A stretch of DNA of 64,000 bases. Origin: Mugil cephalus (lineage: Eukaryota; Chordata; Actinopteri; Mugiliformes; Mugilidae). A model generated the notes under the pieces. It saw only the letters and a list, made by a program, of their open reading frames with translations, did no database searches and was not told the DNA's origin. This document shows positions 11,700 through 23,311 of the stretch, one piece after another (positions within the stretch are counted from its first letter, which is position 1; every line of letters begins with the position of its first letter). The position numbers and the translations under genes were made by a program. Location of the stretch: contig NC_061783.1 of the NCBI RefSeq assembly GCF_022458985.1, positions 1 through 64,000 of the forward strand. Reading direction: 5' to 3'.

Positions 11700-12924
11700 G
11701 TCAACACTACAAATACAACCACTGTCCATAGTATTTAGTTAATAATTACGGAACACAAAGGGATAACACTCAGTTTCTGCTTGAAGTCCCACTTCTAACC
11801 CAAATATCGCTCTGATTGGCTCTCCCGTTTGCCGCTTACATGTGATTAGCTGTCCCCACTGTCGCTCCATCTGTTGGTAAAGCTATTTGTAACCTGCTGC
11901 CAGTTGGACTGGACAGGAGGCGACAGTTGTCTTTTTTCTGCCTGGGTCACACCAGCTAGACAGATTTCAATATTAGTTTCAATACTTGTTCTATTTGCAT
12001 TTATATTTGTTGAAATTGGAAAAACTTGTTTTTCATGTACTCCTAAAGACGGAAACAAAATGATTCAACAAATATTTCAACAAGACATGAGGAGTACACT
12101 TTCTGCTTTATCCTACTGGTCAACCTTTGTTGGGTACACTTGTTGGAATAAAGTTTGGCTATTGTCCCATGTTTAATTAATTTGGCCAAAATACGACCAA
12201 AAAATAAATGAGTACAACTAATTTAGTTCAATTGCACTGAATGTAGAAAAACAAGAAACAAGTTGCAGTTACAGTTGCCTACTGGCAGATTTACTCTCTT
12301 GTCTCCGCAACAAATCCCCTTGGAAAGTTTCCATATGCCATAAACAAGTCAAACCAGCCTAGTACACACAAATAACATTTGTACATGGCAACAAAGAACG
12401 AAATCAAAATCTGGAGGCTACATAACTTTGGCAGCCAAAGCTACTTGGTCCCATTTATCAGTGTTTGTAACGCAGATTCACAACAACTGAAACCAAAGAG
12501 AAGAAGACAACAATTAAATGGTTTCTGCGTTTGAGGTCTGAGTGGATTAAGTTGTATTTCAATGTGTGTTTTCTTCATATGGTCTTGATGTATGTGGATG
12601 TGATGTTTAGATTTGGGTAGAGAGAAGACTGTAAGGGTGACCATGTCACATGAGTTAATCACAGTAGCTTTGACAAGCACATATACACAGTATCTCAACA
12701 AAACTTTCTCCAACATATTAGTAAATTCCCTTCAATAATATAAAAGTGCATCCCTGGTTCAAAAATAAATACAAACAAACAGTGAATACCCTGAAACCGT
12801 GCATAATTGCTTCATTTCATACAAACTTCCACCTGGTACACTTTTAATTTAGCTTTTATTTCTTCCTTCCACTCTGGTAGTGTTCTCCCAAAGAAAGCAG
12901 CATGTCATTCAGCATGTCAGGAAT
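11700..12924. other. No gene recognised; 3' flank of st3gal1-like gene
   Basis: The proximal part (12440-12924) lies downstream of the minus-strand sialyltransferase stop codon and probably contains its 3' UTR. The 100-residue plus ORF at 11874-12176 has a hydrophobic stretch but no recognisable family, and I do not call it. Confidence 0.35.
12855..12860 (-). promoter_or_regulatory. Candidate polyadenylation signal of st3gal1-like gene
   Basis: AATAAA on the minus strand, about 65 bases beyond the stop codon at 12925. It is the first such hexamer downstream. Real 3' UTRs of this family are often longer, so usage is uncertain. Confidence 0.35.
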
Positions 12925-13092
12925 TCACCACCCTCTATAAAAGGAGATTTGTTTTTGCTCATCTAAATGCTGGATAACATCATACTCCCGTTGTCCTGGA
13001 TGGTTTCCAGTTCTGAACTTTTTGTCCCGGAGTTCCTCAAAGTAATGATTCCAGTTTCCATCCTTGTCTGCTCCGAAACCAAACACATGAAC
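12925..13092 (-). CDS. st3gal1-like terminal exon with motifs III and VS
   Basis: 168 bases from CTTTTCACAG|GTTCATG to a TGA at 12925-12927. It encodes [20 protein letters not shown], then [18 protein letters not shown] and FYRGW-stop. The catalytic histidine (VS motif) is present and spaced H-x4-E. Confidence 0.92.
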   Translation of the reverse strand, partial: VHVFGFGADKDGNWNHYFEELRDKKFRTGNHPGQREYDVIQHLDEQKQISFYRGW

Positions 13093-16000
13093 CTGTGAAA
13101 AGGAAAACCAACATGTAACAGCCAACAAAACTACATAATGTATAAAAGACTTGTTCACTTTTGTAACTAATACGTGCACACCAGCCAAAATAATGATTGA
13201 ATTATGGTCGAGGTGGAGATGGATGAATGGTCAGTGAAAGCAAAAAGGAAATGATTCAAAGACTGTCTCTGGGGGTGTACGAGATGAAAAAAATATATTC
13301 ACACAGAACCAGTTTCACCTGGGACATCCAGTGATTCATGTGTGGTTCATGTGGAGCATTCGCACGGCATGATCTCTGCTGGATTCCACCTCACTCCACT
13401 GTGTGTCAGATAACAATTTACAATATATTTGACAGCTTTGGTTACTTTGTAAATTATAAAGGATAATACAACATATATTTTTTCATACTATTTATCCTGG
13501 GGAAGAAATAGTCCTTTCAGTATTTAAATCAGCTCCACCTTTGCCAACACTTAAATGATTGATTTCATGATTTCATCATTCTAATGCTCAGAGACAGTGC
13601 CACTGGATTAGTTTTATCACAGGACCTCTGTTCTCCCAGACATATGGTAGGTAATTTGCGGTGTAAATTTTAATTTCCTGGACCGAACGACTTTGGGGGA
13701 ATGGAACACATTGTTTTACGTTTAGAATTTCTTTAATTTCCACAATTAAAACACACATTGCTTTACGTTTATAATATGCATCGCCTGCGTTGTACATCTA
13801 CTTTTAATCACTGTTACGATTTTAATGGTGGGGGTGTGGGTGGGGCATGCATAATTTTTACTTTAATAATCTTTTTTTTTTATTAAACACAAATTATTTA
13901 ACAGTTTTAACATTTAACAGTTTCCCATCACTACCTTGCGGCCGCTTCCCTCTAAACATTAGACAAATATTATACGTCCTCTACAACAACCTACAGCCAC
14001 CTGAAATCAGTGTCTACTGAATTGCAAGTAAGTTTGGTCAGCCCATAGACTTGCCTAGTTAATTTTGTGTCCATTTATGCATTTATAGCGTTTGCCGTTT
14101 TAGCTGTCGTGTTGATCTATTTCAAACCCGTTGTCGCTACAATTAGCATTGCATCTGCTAACGTTAGCTTTTGAACACGACAAATAGTTTACAACAAAGC
14201 CAGCGAAAAATCAATACATAGAGCGTTTGGTAACGTTATATATAACACATACAGTGTTACGAGTGTGCATTTGTGTAGTTTTACTTTTTCTACTTGTACA
14301 GGTGGAATTGTTGGGTTTTAAGAGGTTAATAAGGCCTTCAGCCTGTGTATAACACTGAGAAGAATCAGGAAGAATGTTACTTCCGCTATCTCACCATATA
14401 AGGGGTTGTCTTCCGTTTTGCTACAGCTTGCGCACAGACTAGAAACTCATCACACCCTAATATTTCATACGCTGGAAAAAAGCTTATTGGCTACACATAG
14501 AAACTCACTGACACATGAGAGGCAGTGCTCCTCCCTTCTGGAACCGCGGAGTCTAGGTAGAATAAGGTCACTGTACGTGCTTGAAGGGGAGCTTTTGTTT
14601 TTTTCTACCCCTAAGGTGGACTGACTGAAGCCTCAGCGCTGAAATCAATACCTATTCTCTGTGTACCAAATAAATATCCTAAATGTGAGAAATTGTCGCG
14701 TGATTTGTGCATAGATGGACTATCCTTCCCAAAAGGTATAAAGATCCTGGGCTGAAGGAGAGGAAAATATCTTTCCTTTGATAGAATCATGCAATTTGAT
14801 AATCTGGAACTTACAAGGACACATACTTCAGAGTATTTAAAGCATGCACCTCAAAGGACTGGAGATGGGGGCTTCACAGTCACTCAGGGCTGATTTTGTT
14901 TGAAGAAACTATGCTCAGCTTTATTTTTTACGAATAGTGTTGTTTCAACACTATAGCCGCTGTCCTCAGCGTGTTGTTTTTCTTTTTTATTATTGTTGTT
15001 AATAAAATTAACATTTATCAGTGTAAACAAAAAAAATACATTTGATTTTTACCAGTGTTCACTATTTGTTTTTTTTTATTATTGTTTTATATTTTAATTG
15101 TTCTTATATTTGTACATAGTCACTCAGGACTAACCCTATTTTTGTAGTACAGACCCAGGAGGTGTCATTTTATTCATTTTATTTTACCACTTCTTTTTTT
15201 TTTTTTTTAAACTTATATGAGGGTTATGATGGCTGCTGTTTGTTGAATTTGTAGCCTAGTAACTAGTATTTCTCAACTGAAATCAACATTATGTTTGCAA
15301 TAAAGATGTGGGAAAAAACAGCCGGGATTGGATTGTGATTTATTGTTAACCTGGCTGTGGTCTTGCCCAGAAGGTAGGAACCTGTTTCCTTTACCAGTTA
15401 ATTTTACTGTTTTGTTTGGCTCCGCAGCAGGTTTGGAGTGGAAACATGTAATGCCTTTGGTATGCATTTCCAGTTACCATCTGCTGTAGAGAAATATGCA
15501 TAGAAACTAAACTAAACTAAACTAAAAGCAGTACAGTACACAGTGTTCTAAGGCCCACCAGTGACCTAATACACCTGAGCAAAAAGAAAACAACTCGATA
15601 AAACGTCGGATAATTACGCGTGCAGCGTCGGTCACCACCATCATGTGATATTGTCAGGTTAAACTTGAGTTAAACAACAGGTGTTAAACTTCTGGGTCAT
15701 GATAACCTCATTTTTTATTGATAAACCTAGTGCCGTCGAGCAGACGAGACACAAAGTGATGGTAACTGGTAGATTAAGAACCCCAAAAAGTAGATATTGA
15801 GCAAGATAGTTATCTGTTGTTTACCTTTGTAGTCGCAAGCAGACATGCAGTGACAGTGTATTTGCGTCAGTAAAAAAAAAAAAAAAGAAAGAAAAGAAAA
15901 CAAACTTGAAGGAGTGGCAGCTTAAATGAATGTAGAGGAAGCACTGGTACACTATAAAAACAATGTCTAAAAATGAGTTTCAAATTTGACATAGAAAAGA

Positions 16001-18435
16001 TGTCCACAAAGACCACATTTGGACTACCAGTAGCTCCTATAATTATGTACTGTAGACTTCATGAATGGACGTTCAGTAGATGTCACAAAAAGACGTTGTC
16101 TGGAGTAACAGTCTGCACCTTCAGGTGACCCAAATTAGACGTGCAAAAATGACTTGAAGACGTTGTTTAGATGTTTCTTTGCTCAGTGGGTTACGTCACT
16201 CATTTTTACAAATATGTAATATAGTATCGAGATTATTTTGTTATGTATCAAGTAGTGGCTGTTGAACTTGGGTTTTACCTTCCCTGACAAGAACAGAAGC
16301 CGCTGTGACCAAAGTGCCTCAGAGTCTCGTATGGAGGAGGTCAGCATCTATCTTTTACCACTAAGGGATTTTTTTCCATCACTGTGGGCAAATTATATTT
16401 AACCTAAAAACTTTGCCAACTACGACCTTATCTTACTCAGTCATGCAGGTCACATGTCTGAGTGCTAAGCCTTTGTTGTTGTGACCTTTGTTTTAAATGT
16501 GACAAACATACTGAGCTGCTCGCTTTAGACTCGCTATTTATTCAGAAACCATGAACTTTTTAAACCTCACAAAGGCAGCTCCAGTTCAAGGTATGAACTT
16601 ACCTCATTGCAAATGTTCAGCGCAAGAGCCAAAGTTATAAAGCCAGTGGATGGATACCGGCCCTTCTGTCCCAGCCACGTGTCATGAGCGTATCTTATGA
16701 AAGCCGGGTTGATCACCATCACCTGTTGTCAATCAGAATTGGTCTTTAACCCTCCTGTTATACCTGGGGTAAGTTTGACCCCATTCAATGTTCATCATTC
16801 AAAAAATAACAGTTGACTTTTTTCATTCGTATTTTATGACTTTTCTTAATTTGATGGAGACAACTGGCTAAGCACAAAATTATCATCATGATATTTGTTC
16901 AATGTGCTGAACACAGTGCACACATTGGTGTTCCTCTGGGGTAGGTTTGACCCCAAACTGTTCATTCTAATTTAAAAGTTTGCCCTGATGGTGGCGCTAG
17001 AGGAAAGGTCAACTCCCTGGTAGGTTTCATTATCAAGGGGTTATTTATGTATTCAACAAATCAACAAAGGTCCTGACACAACAACTTGGTCAACAAATTC
17101 ATGTAAATAATATTCTGGAGGCAAATATCCCTGGCGTCAAATTGACTTCAAGGGTAAAATGTGTTAGTAACATTTGAGGATAACAGGAGAGTTACACGAC
17201 CCACTACCTGTAGAGTCCATGAATCTCTTAGTGTTACTCACCAAATCCTTGTTGGCTGCTATTTTTGATTTTACGGACCTGTTGGGGACGGCATGAAGTG
17301 ACAAATTCAAATTAAGTCTTTGACACACCCTCCAAAAGATCATCATGCAGATGTGACCTGTGTGTCTATTAAACAAAATTCTAATTTGCATAATCTATTT
17401 TACATGAAACTCATGAAACACTACAGGAACACACATTATGTCCAAGCACAGTCTTCCTCCTTGCTCTCACAGATAATGACAAGTATTACCGACACTAAAT
17501 AGCTAAGTGCTAGTCAATCTTGAAAACAGGGGAAAGTAATTTCTACTCACATTGAATTATTTGTTCTTTCATCAACTATTAACTTAGTTGACTTAGCCAG
17601 TGGAGCAGTGTGTCTTGCTCTGTCTGTGACCAAGTCTGGTGGCAGTTATTGCCTAAGACCCCAATAGACTGTAGAATGATTTCAAGATCATCTAGTGTGA
17701 CTGTTCCAGGTTAGTCCAAGAGGAAGTACTCCTATGTTATAATCTGACACAACCAATCTGATTGAGGTGGAATTGTAGTTTAGCATCATGACTCAGCTTC
17801 TGTGAGCATGGACTGAGCCCTCTAACTGGCATCCCTTGTCACTTAGAATCACACGCATGACACGCAGCATGCATAGTATGATCTAATCACATTACATTAA
17901 ACACACCTGATAGCAAACTGGGACAACCACTTAAATACAGTCTAAAATAAAAAATTGAAAAGAGGATTGACTCACATTCCATGAAATCCAGTTGTCATGC
18001 TCATCCTGAGCCACTCTAGATCCAGTATCTTGAATGGGGTCAACACAAGGTGAGTGGAGTTGTCTAAATCCACGGCACTCTCTGGATACATGACCTGATG
18101 AGTTGTTTTGGTGCCAACATCTTCTTCGAAGCCTTTGGTGCGACCCCTGTTAATTCTAAAAAAACACAGGGGAAATCATTCCACTCTTTAAGAAGAGGCC
18201 AGTCTTTAAATGAGATTTTCTTCTTGGTGAATATTTACCTGATGATGTAATCATGGAAATCTATCTGAGGTCCATGACGTGATCCCTTCAAGTTACCAGA
18301 ATTTCCCACCACAGCACAGGTCTTACAGCTGTCTCTGCTGAGTTTTACAGGCTCCAGGATGGTTGGGAATGTCTGAAACAGGCTGTTCACTGTTTCTTTA
18401 TATGTGTTGTAGTCTTGTTTTTCATCCTGTAAGTG
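12925..18435 (-). CDS. st3gal1-like: ST3Gal1-like beta-galactoside alpha-2,3-sialyltransferase (5' exon missing)
   Basis: Five minus-strand exons join in phase with GT-AG borders: 18435-18239, 18155-17976, 17278-17242, 16722-16603 and 13092-12925, giving 233 residues plus stop. Glycosyltransferase family 29 motifs appear in order: sialylmotif L ([16 protein letters not shown]), the [14 protein letters not shown] block, sialylmotif S (INPAFIRY to GRYPSTGF to NICNE), motif III (HYFE) and motif VS (H-x4-E, HPGQRE). The L-motif and S-motif cysteines that normally form a disulphide are both kept. A sequon (NST) follows AVDLD. Such enzymes are Golgi type II membrane proteins that move sialic acid from CMP-Neu5Ac to Gal-beta-1,3-GalNAc of O-glycans. 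Family members are about 330-345 residues. The missing 100 or so residues (cytoplasmic tail, anchor, stem) should be upstream of 18435, but I could not find them before 20141. The catalytic part looks intact, so it may be functional if the first exon exists, or a 5'-truncated copy. Confidence 0.9.
13093..16602. other. Last intron of the st3gal1-like gene
   Basis: This 3.5-kb intron is the largest in the gene. It contains poly-T and poly-A runs (for example 13870-13880, 15191-15208, 15871-15885), a short (AAACT)n run near 15508-15526 and a possible solo LTR (14311-14712). A stretch near 15950-16190, rich in GACGTTG/ACATTTGG words and ending TTTGCTCAGTGGG, resembles a miniature element. No other gene is supported. 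Confidence 0.5.
14311..14712 (+). mobile_element. Possible solo LTR
   Basis: The block starts TGTTGGG, has a TATA-like CCATATAAGGGG at 14393-14404, a downstream AATAAA at 14669 shortly before a GC-containing tail, and ends TTTGTGCA. This is the U3-TATA-R-AATAAA-U5 layout of a retroviral or LTR-retrotransposon terminal repeat. No clear target-site duplication or primer-binding site was seen, so the call is tentative. Confidence 0.25.
16603..16722 (-). CDS. st3gal1-like exon with sialylmotif S
   Basis: 120 bases in phase 0, acceptor GACAACAG|GTGATG, donor AATGAG|GTAAGT. It encodes [16 protein letters not shown] and [20 protein letters not shown], the S motif that binds donor and acceptor, including its cysteine. 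Confidence 0.9.
16750..17191. mobile_element. TTAA-type MITE inside an intron
   Basis: The left end CCCTCCTGTTATACCT, flanked by TTAA at 16746-16749, is mirrored by the right end AGGATAACAGGAGAG, flanked by TTAC at 17192-17195. Phrases of the form GGGGTAAGTTTGACCCC recur inside (16775, 16939). TTAA targets are typical of piggyBac- or Kolobok-type elements; the last base of the right TTAA appears mutated. It lies in the intron between the S-motif exon and the microexon of the sialyltransferase gene. Confidence 0.6.
17242..17278 (-). CDS. st3gal1-like microexon (37 bases)
   Basis: Bounded by CCCCAACAG and GGATTTG|GTGAGT. It restores the frame between its neighbours exactly (one base completes the split codon, then 12 codons [12 protein letters not shown]). 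The short exon at this position agrees with the exon layout expected for the family. Confidence 0.75.
17976..18155 (-). CDS. st3gal1-like exon, central catalytic region
   Basis: 180 bases, acceptor TTTTTTTAG|AATTAAC, donor GGAAT|GTGAGT. It encodes [20 protein letters not shown], then [17 protein letters not shown] and PFKILDLEW. These blocks are strongly characteristic of ST3Gal1/ST3Gal2-type enzymes. Confidence 0.9.
18239..18435 (-). CDS. st3gal1-like exon with sialylmotif L
   Basis: Preceded by CCACCAG and ending ATCATCAG|GTAAAT. It is 197 bases, begins in phase 0 with [13 protein letters not shown] and includes [18 protein letters not shown] and [11 protein letters not shown]. This is the donor-nucleotide-binding L motif. 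It is the most 5' coding exon that I can find. Confidence 0.9.
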
Positions 18436-18943
18436 CTGGTGGAGACAGATACAGAATGTTTATCTGGACTAGCACATTATTACAACGAATATCTGCATTT
18501 TAGTCTATTGAGTCCACTTTAAAACTTTCAATCTTAACCTGGCACGCACCAAGTGAAGTGATCCATTAGGGGTAAACCACCACAACTACCGGGACTCAAC
18601 TTCGGAAACAGTTGCGGGAAGCCTCCCTGACTGGTGGTTCCGGAGGAGGAGAGGAAGCGGGGCAGACATCAGGCTTAAAGGTGGTCGGAAGCCAGGCGAG
18701 TTAACCCGCCTACAGCTTGAGTAGCGCTATCACTGAATTCAGTCGGGGTAATATTCTGCTGACGTGAAGCCGTAACCCTGTATAAACGGTGAAGCTGTCT
18801 TATCTGTACCTATGGGATCTAACAACAGATGTCGTCAGAAAAAAAAAAAAGACACATCGAGTCCATTTACATTAATTAATTTTTACAGACTGTAAGTCTG
18901 TAGTCAAAAGATGAAACGAGACGAAGGAAAAGAGGAAGATGAT

Positions 18944-18984
<41 letters not shown>

Positions 18985-20141
18985 CATCATCATCATCATC
19001 TGCTGTCCAGCTGAGCGACGACTGAGATTCCCACTGAACGTCAGAAGAAGCGCTGTAGATGCCAGGCTGGAGTTGGAGGTGGAGGAGGAGAAGGAAGTTC
19101 AGGTCGGCGTGTGATGTGTTGTGCAGCAGGATGGATGGACTGTGTGCGCTTGCTGGGTCCCAGAGGGAATGTGTCTGAGAAGCGCTTTGGAGTTGTTGTT
19201 GGAGTTTACATCCCTCTCTCAGCGGACAAGGCAACAGCCTACGACACGATCCATGCCACTGTTGCTATGCATCTGACCAAACAACTGGATATTTTTGGAC
19301 AAATACTTTTGTACATTTGTTCATAATGCTAATTCTGAAGATTTTTGATTACACTTACATATCACATTTCATTTTTACTATATTATTAATATTTAATAAT
19401 ATTTTTTATTTCAATCTAAATCTAAATCTTATTTTCTTTTCTTTTTACTTGTGGTTTTTAAGAGTGCTACCTTTACTCCTGTGACCCTCGTGTATCATTA
19501 AAGTCTGTCTAAGTCCAAGAAGAAGAAAAGGGAAGAAGAGGAGGGAGTGAAAGAAGTAATAATGACAATAATAATAATGAGACTATTTTAGTGGCAGAAT
19601 TGTTGACTTAGTCAATCATAACAACATATTAAGCCGATAGGTAATCAAATGTAAATAAATTATTTTAAAAAGTAATATAATTAGTTTTCATCTCTTGCCT
19701 GATCAGTGAATGCGCTTCTGGTCCAACTACCACTATATGAGTGTGTCACTACTGACTACTGGGTAAACTGTCAGCTGATCGGTGTCAGATAATCCCTGGA
19801 AGCTGCAGGTGTGGAAAGGTGGGGCGTGGTGGTAGCAACAGAACAGACATCAGTGCCACAAAAAAAGAACACTGGTCTGCCCAAGTGTTGGTGCTTTCCT
19901 CCATTATATGGTATGTACAATCAATGTGTTCTTAGAAGATACTTTAAACTTATTTTTTTCGTTGTCGTTGTTTTGTTTGCTAGTGAAATGAATTCATGTC
20001 TAACTACATCCCATTTAATCGTTTATCCAATCAAGTCATTGCATCCAAAAACGTAAGTGTGAAAGTGCTGAAGGAAATATTCTGACTTATGCTCGTTTCA
20101 GTTGTACCCTTCAGTGAGAATTATGCTGTGTATGTATATCC
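18436..20141. other. No gene recognised upstream of the first visible st3gal1-like exon
   Basis: A membrane-anchor exon was sought on the minus strand here and not found. The ORFs at 18872-19234 (minus) and 18911-19326 (plus) are built around a trinucleotide repeat. The 81-residue plus ORF at 19811-20056 has no recognisable motif. Confidence 0.4.
18947..19000. repeat. (AAT)n/(ATC)n compound microsatellite
   Basis: A run of about twelve AAT units followed by six ATC units. It generates false poly-isoleucine and poly-tyrosine ORFs. Confidence 0.95.
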
Positions 20142-21412
20142 GCTACAGTCTAAACGCAACCATAGATCAGAGAAGGAAGTTTGAAATATTTACACAGCTC
20201 CCTCACTAACGGACAAGACGCATCAGACGCGCATCATCTTCAAACGTAAAAACGTAATATTCATGAATTGGTGAGTTCAAGTAAATTATAGAATTACAGG
20301 AATATACTACCGCTATGATACTAATACTGTAGGCATATTATAATCTGGCATATTGAAAGCATATGCATGTGTATTTCATTGTGCGTGCTTGGTTAATGGA
20401 GCTGGCTGGTTTTAAGGTGTGCGTTAGCATTTATGGATGTATGGATTTATGGAACATTAAATGATTAGGCATCACCAACAGATGGCGCTGCCCTCACAGA
20501 AACAGCAGTAGACGTTTCTTTCCCCCTCAGACAGGGCCGGCCCGCGGCATAGGCAGTATAGGCAAATGCTAATGGCGCTGTCCATGATGTGGAGAAGAAA
20601 AAAAAGCGCAACTTATATTTTTCATTGTTATTTTTATACTAAAACTAATTGATACTATTATTTCTTATTATGAAAAGAATAAGCCCACACTAGTTTTGGT
20701 ACTGCATAGCAAAGCCTATTAAATAATAATAATAATAATAATAATACCTCATTAAGCCCTATTAAGCAGGTGTTTACATCTGTCTGCATTTTTATTTTCA
20801 TTTATTATTGGTTAACGTTTGCTCTGCTTGTAATGGTCAGTCAAAATGATATTCCTTCATATAATAGAGTTTTAAGTTTAAGTTATATAAGTTATATAAG
20901 AATCGTTTATTGTTACAGTTCATTTTGTCTAAAGTGTGTTTATAGTGTTAAACTTTACATCAAAGTGCTCACTGTGTATGTTAATTCTTCATACCTCAGC
21001 ATTCCCATATGTTATATTATACTGCAGTTTGCTGCTTCTTTGAATTCTGATCAGCATTGCACTGTAATGATAATAAGATTGAATCTAATATAATTTGCAT
21101 CTCAGACAAAAATTGCCTTGTATATTATACAGTGGGGGTAAGTATTAGTAATAAGTATTTGATCCCCTGCTGAATTTGTAAGTTTGCCCACTTCCATAGA
21201 AATGATCAGACTCTGGTTTTTATGGTTGTTTACTGGTTATGGGTATAGACAGAATATCAATCGAAAATGCATAAAAAACACACAATCTAAAAGTTATAAA
21301 TTGTTATGTATTTTATTAAGGAAATAAGTATTTGATCCCCAAGCACAACACAAGTCAGTACTTTGTAGAGAAACCTTTGTTGGCAAGCACAGCGATGAGA
21401 CTTTTTGTAGTT
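20142..21412. repeat. Copy 2 of the 1.3-kb duplicated segment, abutting a gap
   Basis: Near-identical to 1-1412. It starts with GCTACAGTCTAAACGC exactly like position 1, lacks the block of about 150 bases seen in copy 1, and includes the Tc1-like fragment (21128-21412). The last bases before the N run (GAGACTTTTTGTAGTT) already differ from copy 1. Its position beside a gap is typical of contig-edge redundancy, although a genuine duplication is not excluded. Confidence 0.95.
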
Positions 21413-21912
21413 NNNNNNNNNNNNNNNNNNNNNNNNNNNNNNNNNNNNNNNNNNNNNNNNNNNNNNNNNNNNNNNNNNNNNNNNNNNNNNNNNNNNNNNN
21501 NNNNNNNNNNNNNNNNNNNNNNNNNNNNNNNNNNNNNNNNNNNNNNNNNNNNNNNNNNNNNNNNNNNNNNNNNNNNNNNNNNNNNNNNNNNNNNNNNNNN
21601 NNNNNNNNNNNNNNNNNNNNNNNNNNNNNNNNNNNNNNNNNNNNNNNNNNNNNNNNNNNNNNNNNNNNNNNNNNNNNNNNNNNNNNNNNNNNNNNNNNNN
21701 NNNNNNNNNNNNNNNNNNNNNNNNNNNNNNNNNNNNNNNNNNNNNNNNNNNNNNNNNNNNNNNNNNNNNNNNNNNNNNNNNNNNNNNNNNNNNNNNNNNN
21801 NNNNNNNNNNNNNNNNNNNNNNNNNNNNNNNNNNNNNNNNNNNNNNNNNNNNNNNNNNNNNNNNNNNNNNNNNNNNNNNNNNNNNNNNNNNNNNNNNNNN
21901 NNNNNNNNNNNN
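21413..21912. other. Assembly gap (500 N)
   Basis: Exactly 500 N, a conventional placeholder length, so the true distance between the flanks is unknown. The ORFs spanning it are meaningless. Confidence 1.
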
Positions 21913-22866
21913 TTTTTGTATTTTTTTTTGAACTATAGGTACTGTTTCCAAATAAATCGGCCCCTCCAATTTTCTGTAATAAATTTTGTCCCCCAATTGT
22001 CTATAGACCTCCTTCATGTATTGTTCCCTACTGAGTATAACTACTACACTTCCTTTATCCACTGGTTTTATTACTATTTACTTGCAATGCATTAATTCTC
22101 TCAATGCTTTGACCTCCCCACGTGTCAGATTGGGACTTTCACGTCCTGGCCAATAATGACTCTTAAATACCATATCATCGTTCTCCATTAGAGTTCTCGC
22201 AGCCAGTGGCAACTCATCCAATGGTGGCCTCCAGCCTGAAGGTGATACAAAAGGGGCCTTTACCCTGCTTCCTGTCTTAAAGTAATGGGCCAATTATTTC
22301 CGATGATATTCCTGAAAATGTCCGCTTGTAATTGTCCGCTTCTGATTTTATTATTAATGTCCAAAGTTGGAATAATGGGTTAATCCTTGTTCAATTAAAT
22401 CAAATTGAGAGTGAGACAATTTGAATATTTCTTGGCCAAAATACATTCACATATCGTGACAGCTAGGGGTGTCACCCCCTCACTATCCCCTTCCACAAGA
22501 CTTCGGGGATCTACCAGTTTTAAATGTGTAGCCCAATTGAAGTAACATTGCCGTCCTGTTTTAGGTGTCCAATGGAGGTTATCCTTTTCCGTCTCGAAAT
22601 CCTCCTCCTTCAACAACGGATGTAAGGCATGTTGCGATGAATATGTGCATTCAACATTTTCAGCACCTCCTGCTCTCTCCAGGGCAAGGGCGAAGAATGT
22701 TTATCAGTGGGATCCATATTTCTGAATATGGAAAGGCCTTCCTTGCCGTCCGGCATGCAGCCTGTAGTTGCCTAATAGCCGTGGCTTTAGCGTTCTGTGC
22801 CCTGCAATTCAGCCCAAAAGACAGAACCACTTTTTCAACCCTCACGTGGTTGATGGCCTTCTCCAA
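21913..22866 (-). pseudogene. Penelope-like retroelement RT N-terminal region, relic
   Basis: Read on the minus strand from 22866: KAINHVRVEKVVLSFGLNCR with PYSEIWIPLINILRPCPGE; then, after frame breaks, TEKDNLHWTPKTGRQCYF (22616-22395). Next comes a frame from 22293 (PNLTRGEVKALRELMHCK, one in-frame stop, IVIKPVDKGSVVVILSREQY, VYRQLGDKIYYRKLEGP) that runs into the gap. The LT--E--AL-EL followed by IVIKPaDKGsaVVil is the start of the reverse-transcriptase domain of Penelope-like elements (I infer Neptune-like). The frame needs at least one stop and two frameshifts repaired, so it is dead as shown. The rest of the RT and any GIY-YIG domain would lie in or beyond the gap. A hammerhead-like fold lies about 450 bases upstream on the same strand. 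Confidence 0.7.
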
Positions 22867-22874
22867 TATGGCCT

Positions 22875-22946
22875 GGGTTAGGGTTAGGGTTAGGGGTTAG
22901 GGGTTAGGGTTAGGGTTAGGGTAAGGGTTAGGGTTAGGGTTAGGAT
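22875..22946. repeat. Short interstitial telomeric tract (TTAGGG)n
   Basis: About twelve TTAGGG-type units with a few TTAGGGG and GTAAGGG variants. The tract begins eight bases from the 5' edge of the Penelope-like coding region. On the coding strand of that element it reads CCCTAA. Confidence 0.95.
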
Positions 22947-23311
22947 AGGGACCTCAAGCCCTTCTCCTCGAAAAGGAGAAGGGGGGAGCACGGTCTATCC
23001 GTCCTGGGAAGTCCCCGTAACCCTGGCCCCATCTGTAGGGGGGGCGGCGTCTCCTCCCATAATGGACAGTGGTCCACTGTCCATCCATGTCGGATGTATG
23101 TTTGTTTTGTTTTGTCTTTAAATGTTTTTTAATTTTTTAGTTTGTAAAATATGAACTAATCAAAGAAAAGCGCTATCCCAAAATGGGGATAGGATAAAAA
23201 ACTCAAATTGGCCTCAAAAAGTAATAAAAAACTAAAAGAGGAGACAAATTGTCTTTAAAAATAAGATAAAAGTTTTATTTAAGTTTAAATTATTACAAAA
23301 TACAAAAAAAA
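22947..23311. other. Non-coding stretch between telomeric tract and ribozyme fold
   Basis: A GC-rich piece (22960-23060) contains a CTTCTCCTCG/CGAGGAGAAG-type hairpin around 22961-22982. The remainder is A- and T-rich. It probably belongs to the 5' pseudo-LTR region of the Penelope-like element. Confidence 0.35.

Noticed and set aside
18872..19234. 120-residue minus-strand ORF with a poly-Asp/poly-Tyr tract, considered as the missing first exon of the st3gal1-like gene
   Set aside because: It has no cytoplasmic tail plus membrane anchor pattern and is built on an (AAT)n/(ATC)n microsatellite.
21332..22062. Long ORFs on both strands across 21413-21912
   Set aside because: They exist only because N bases contain no stop codons; this is an assembly gap.
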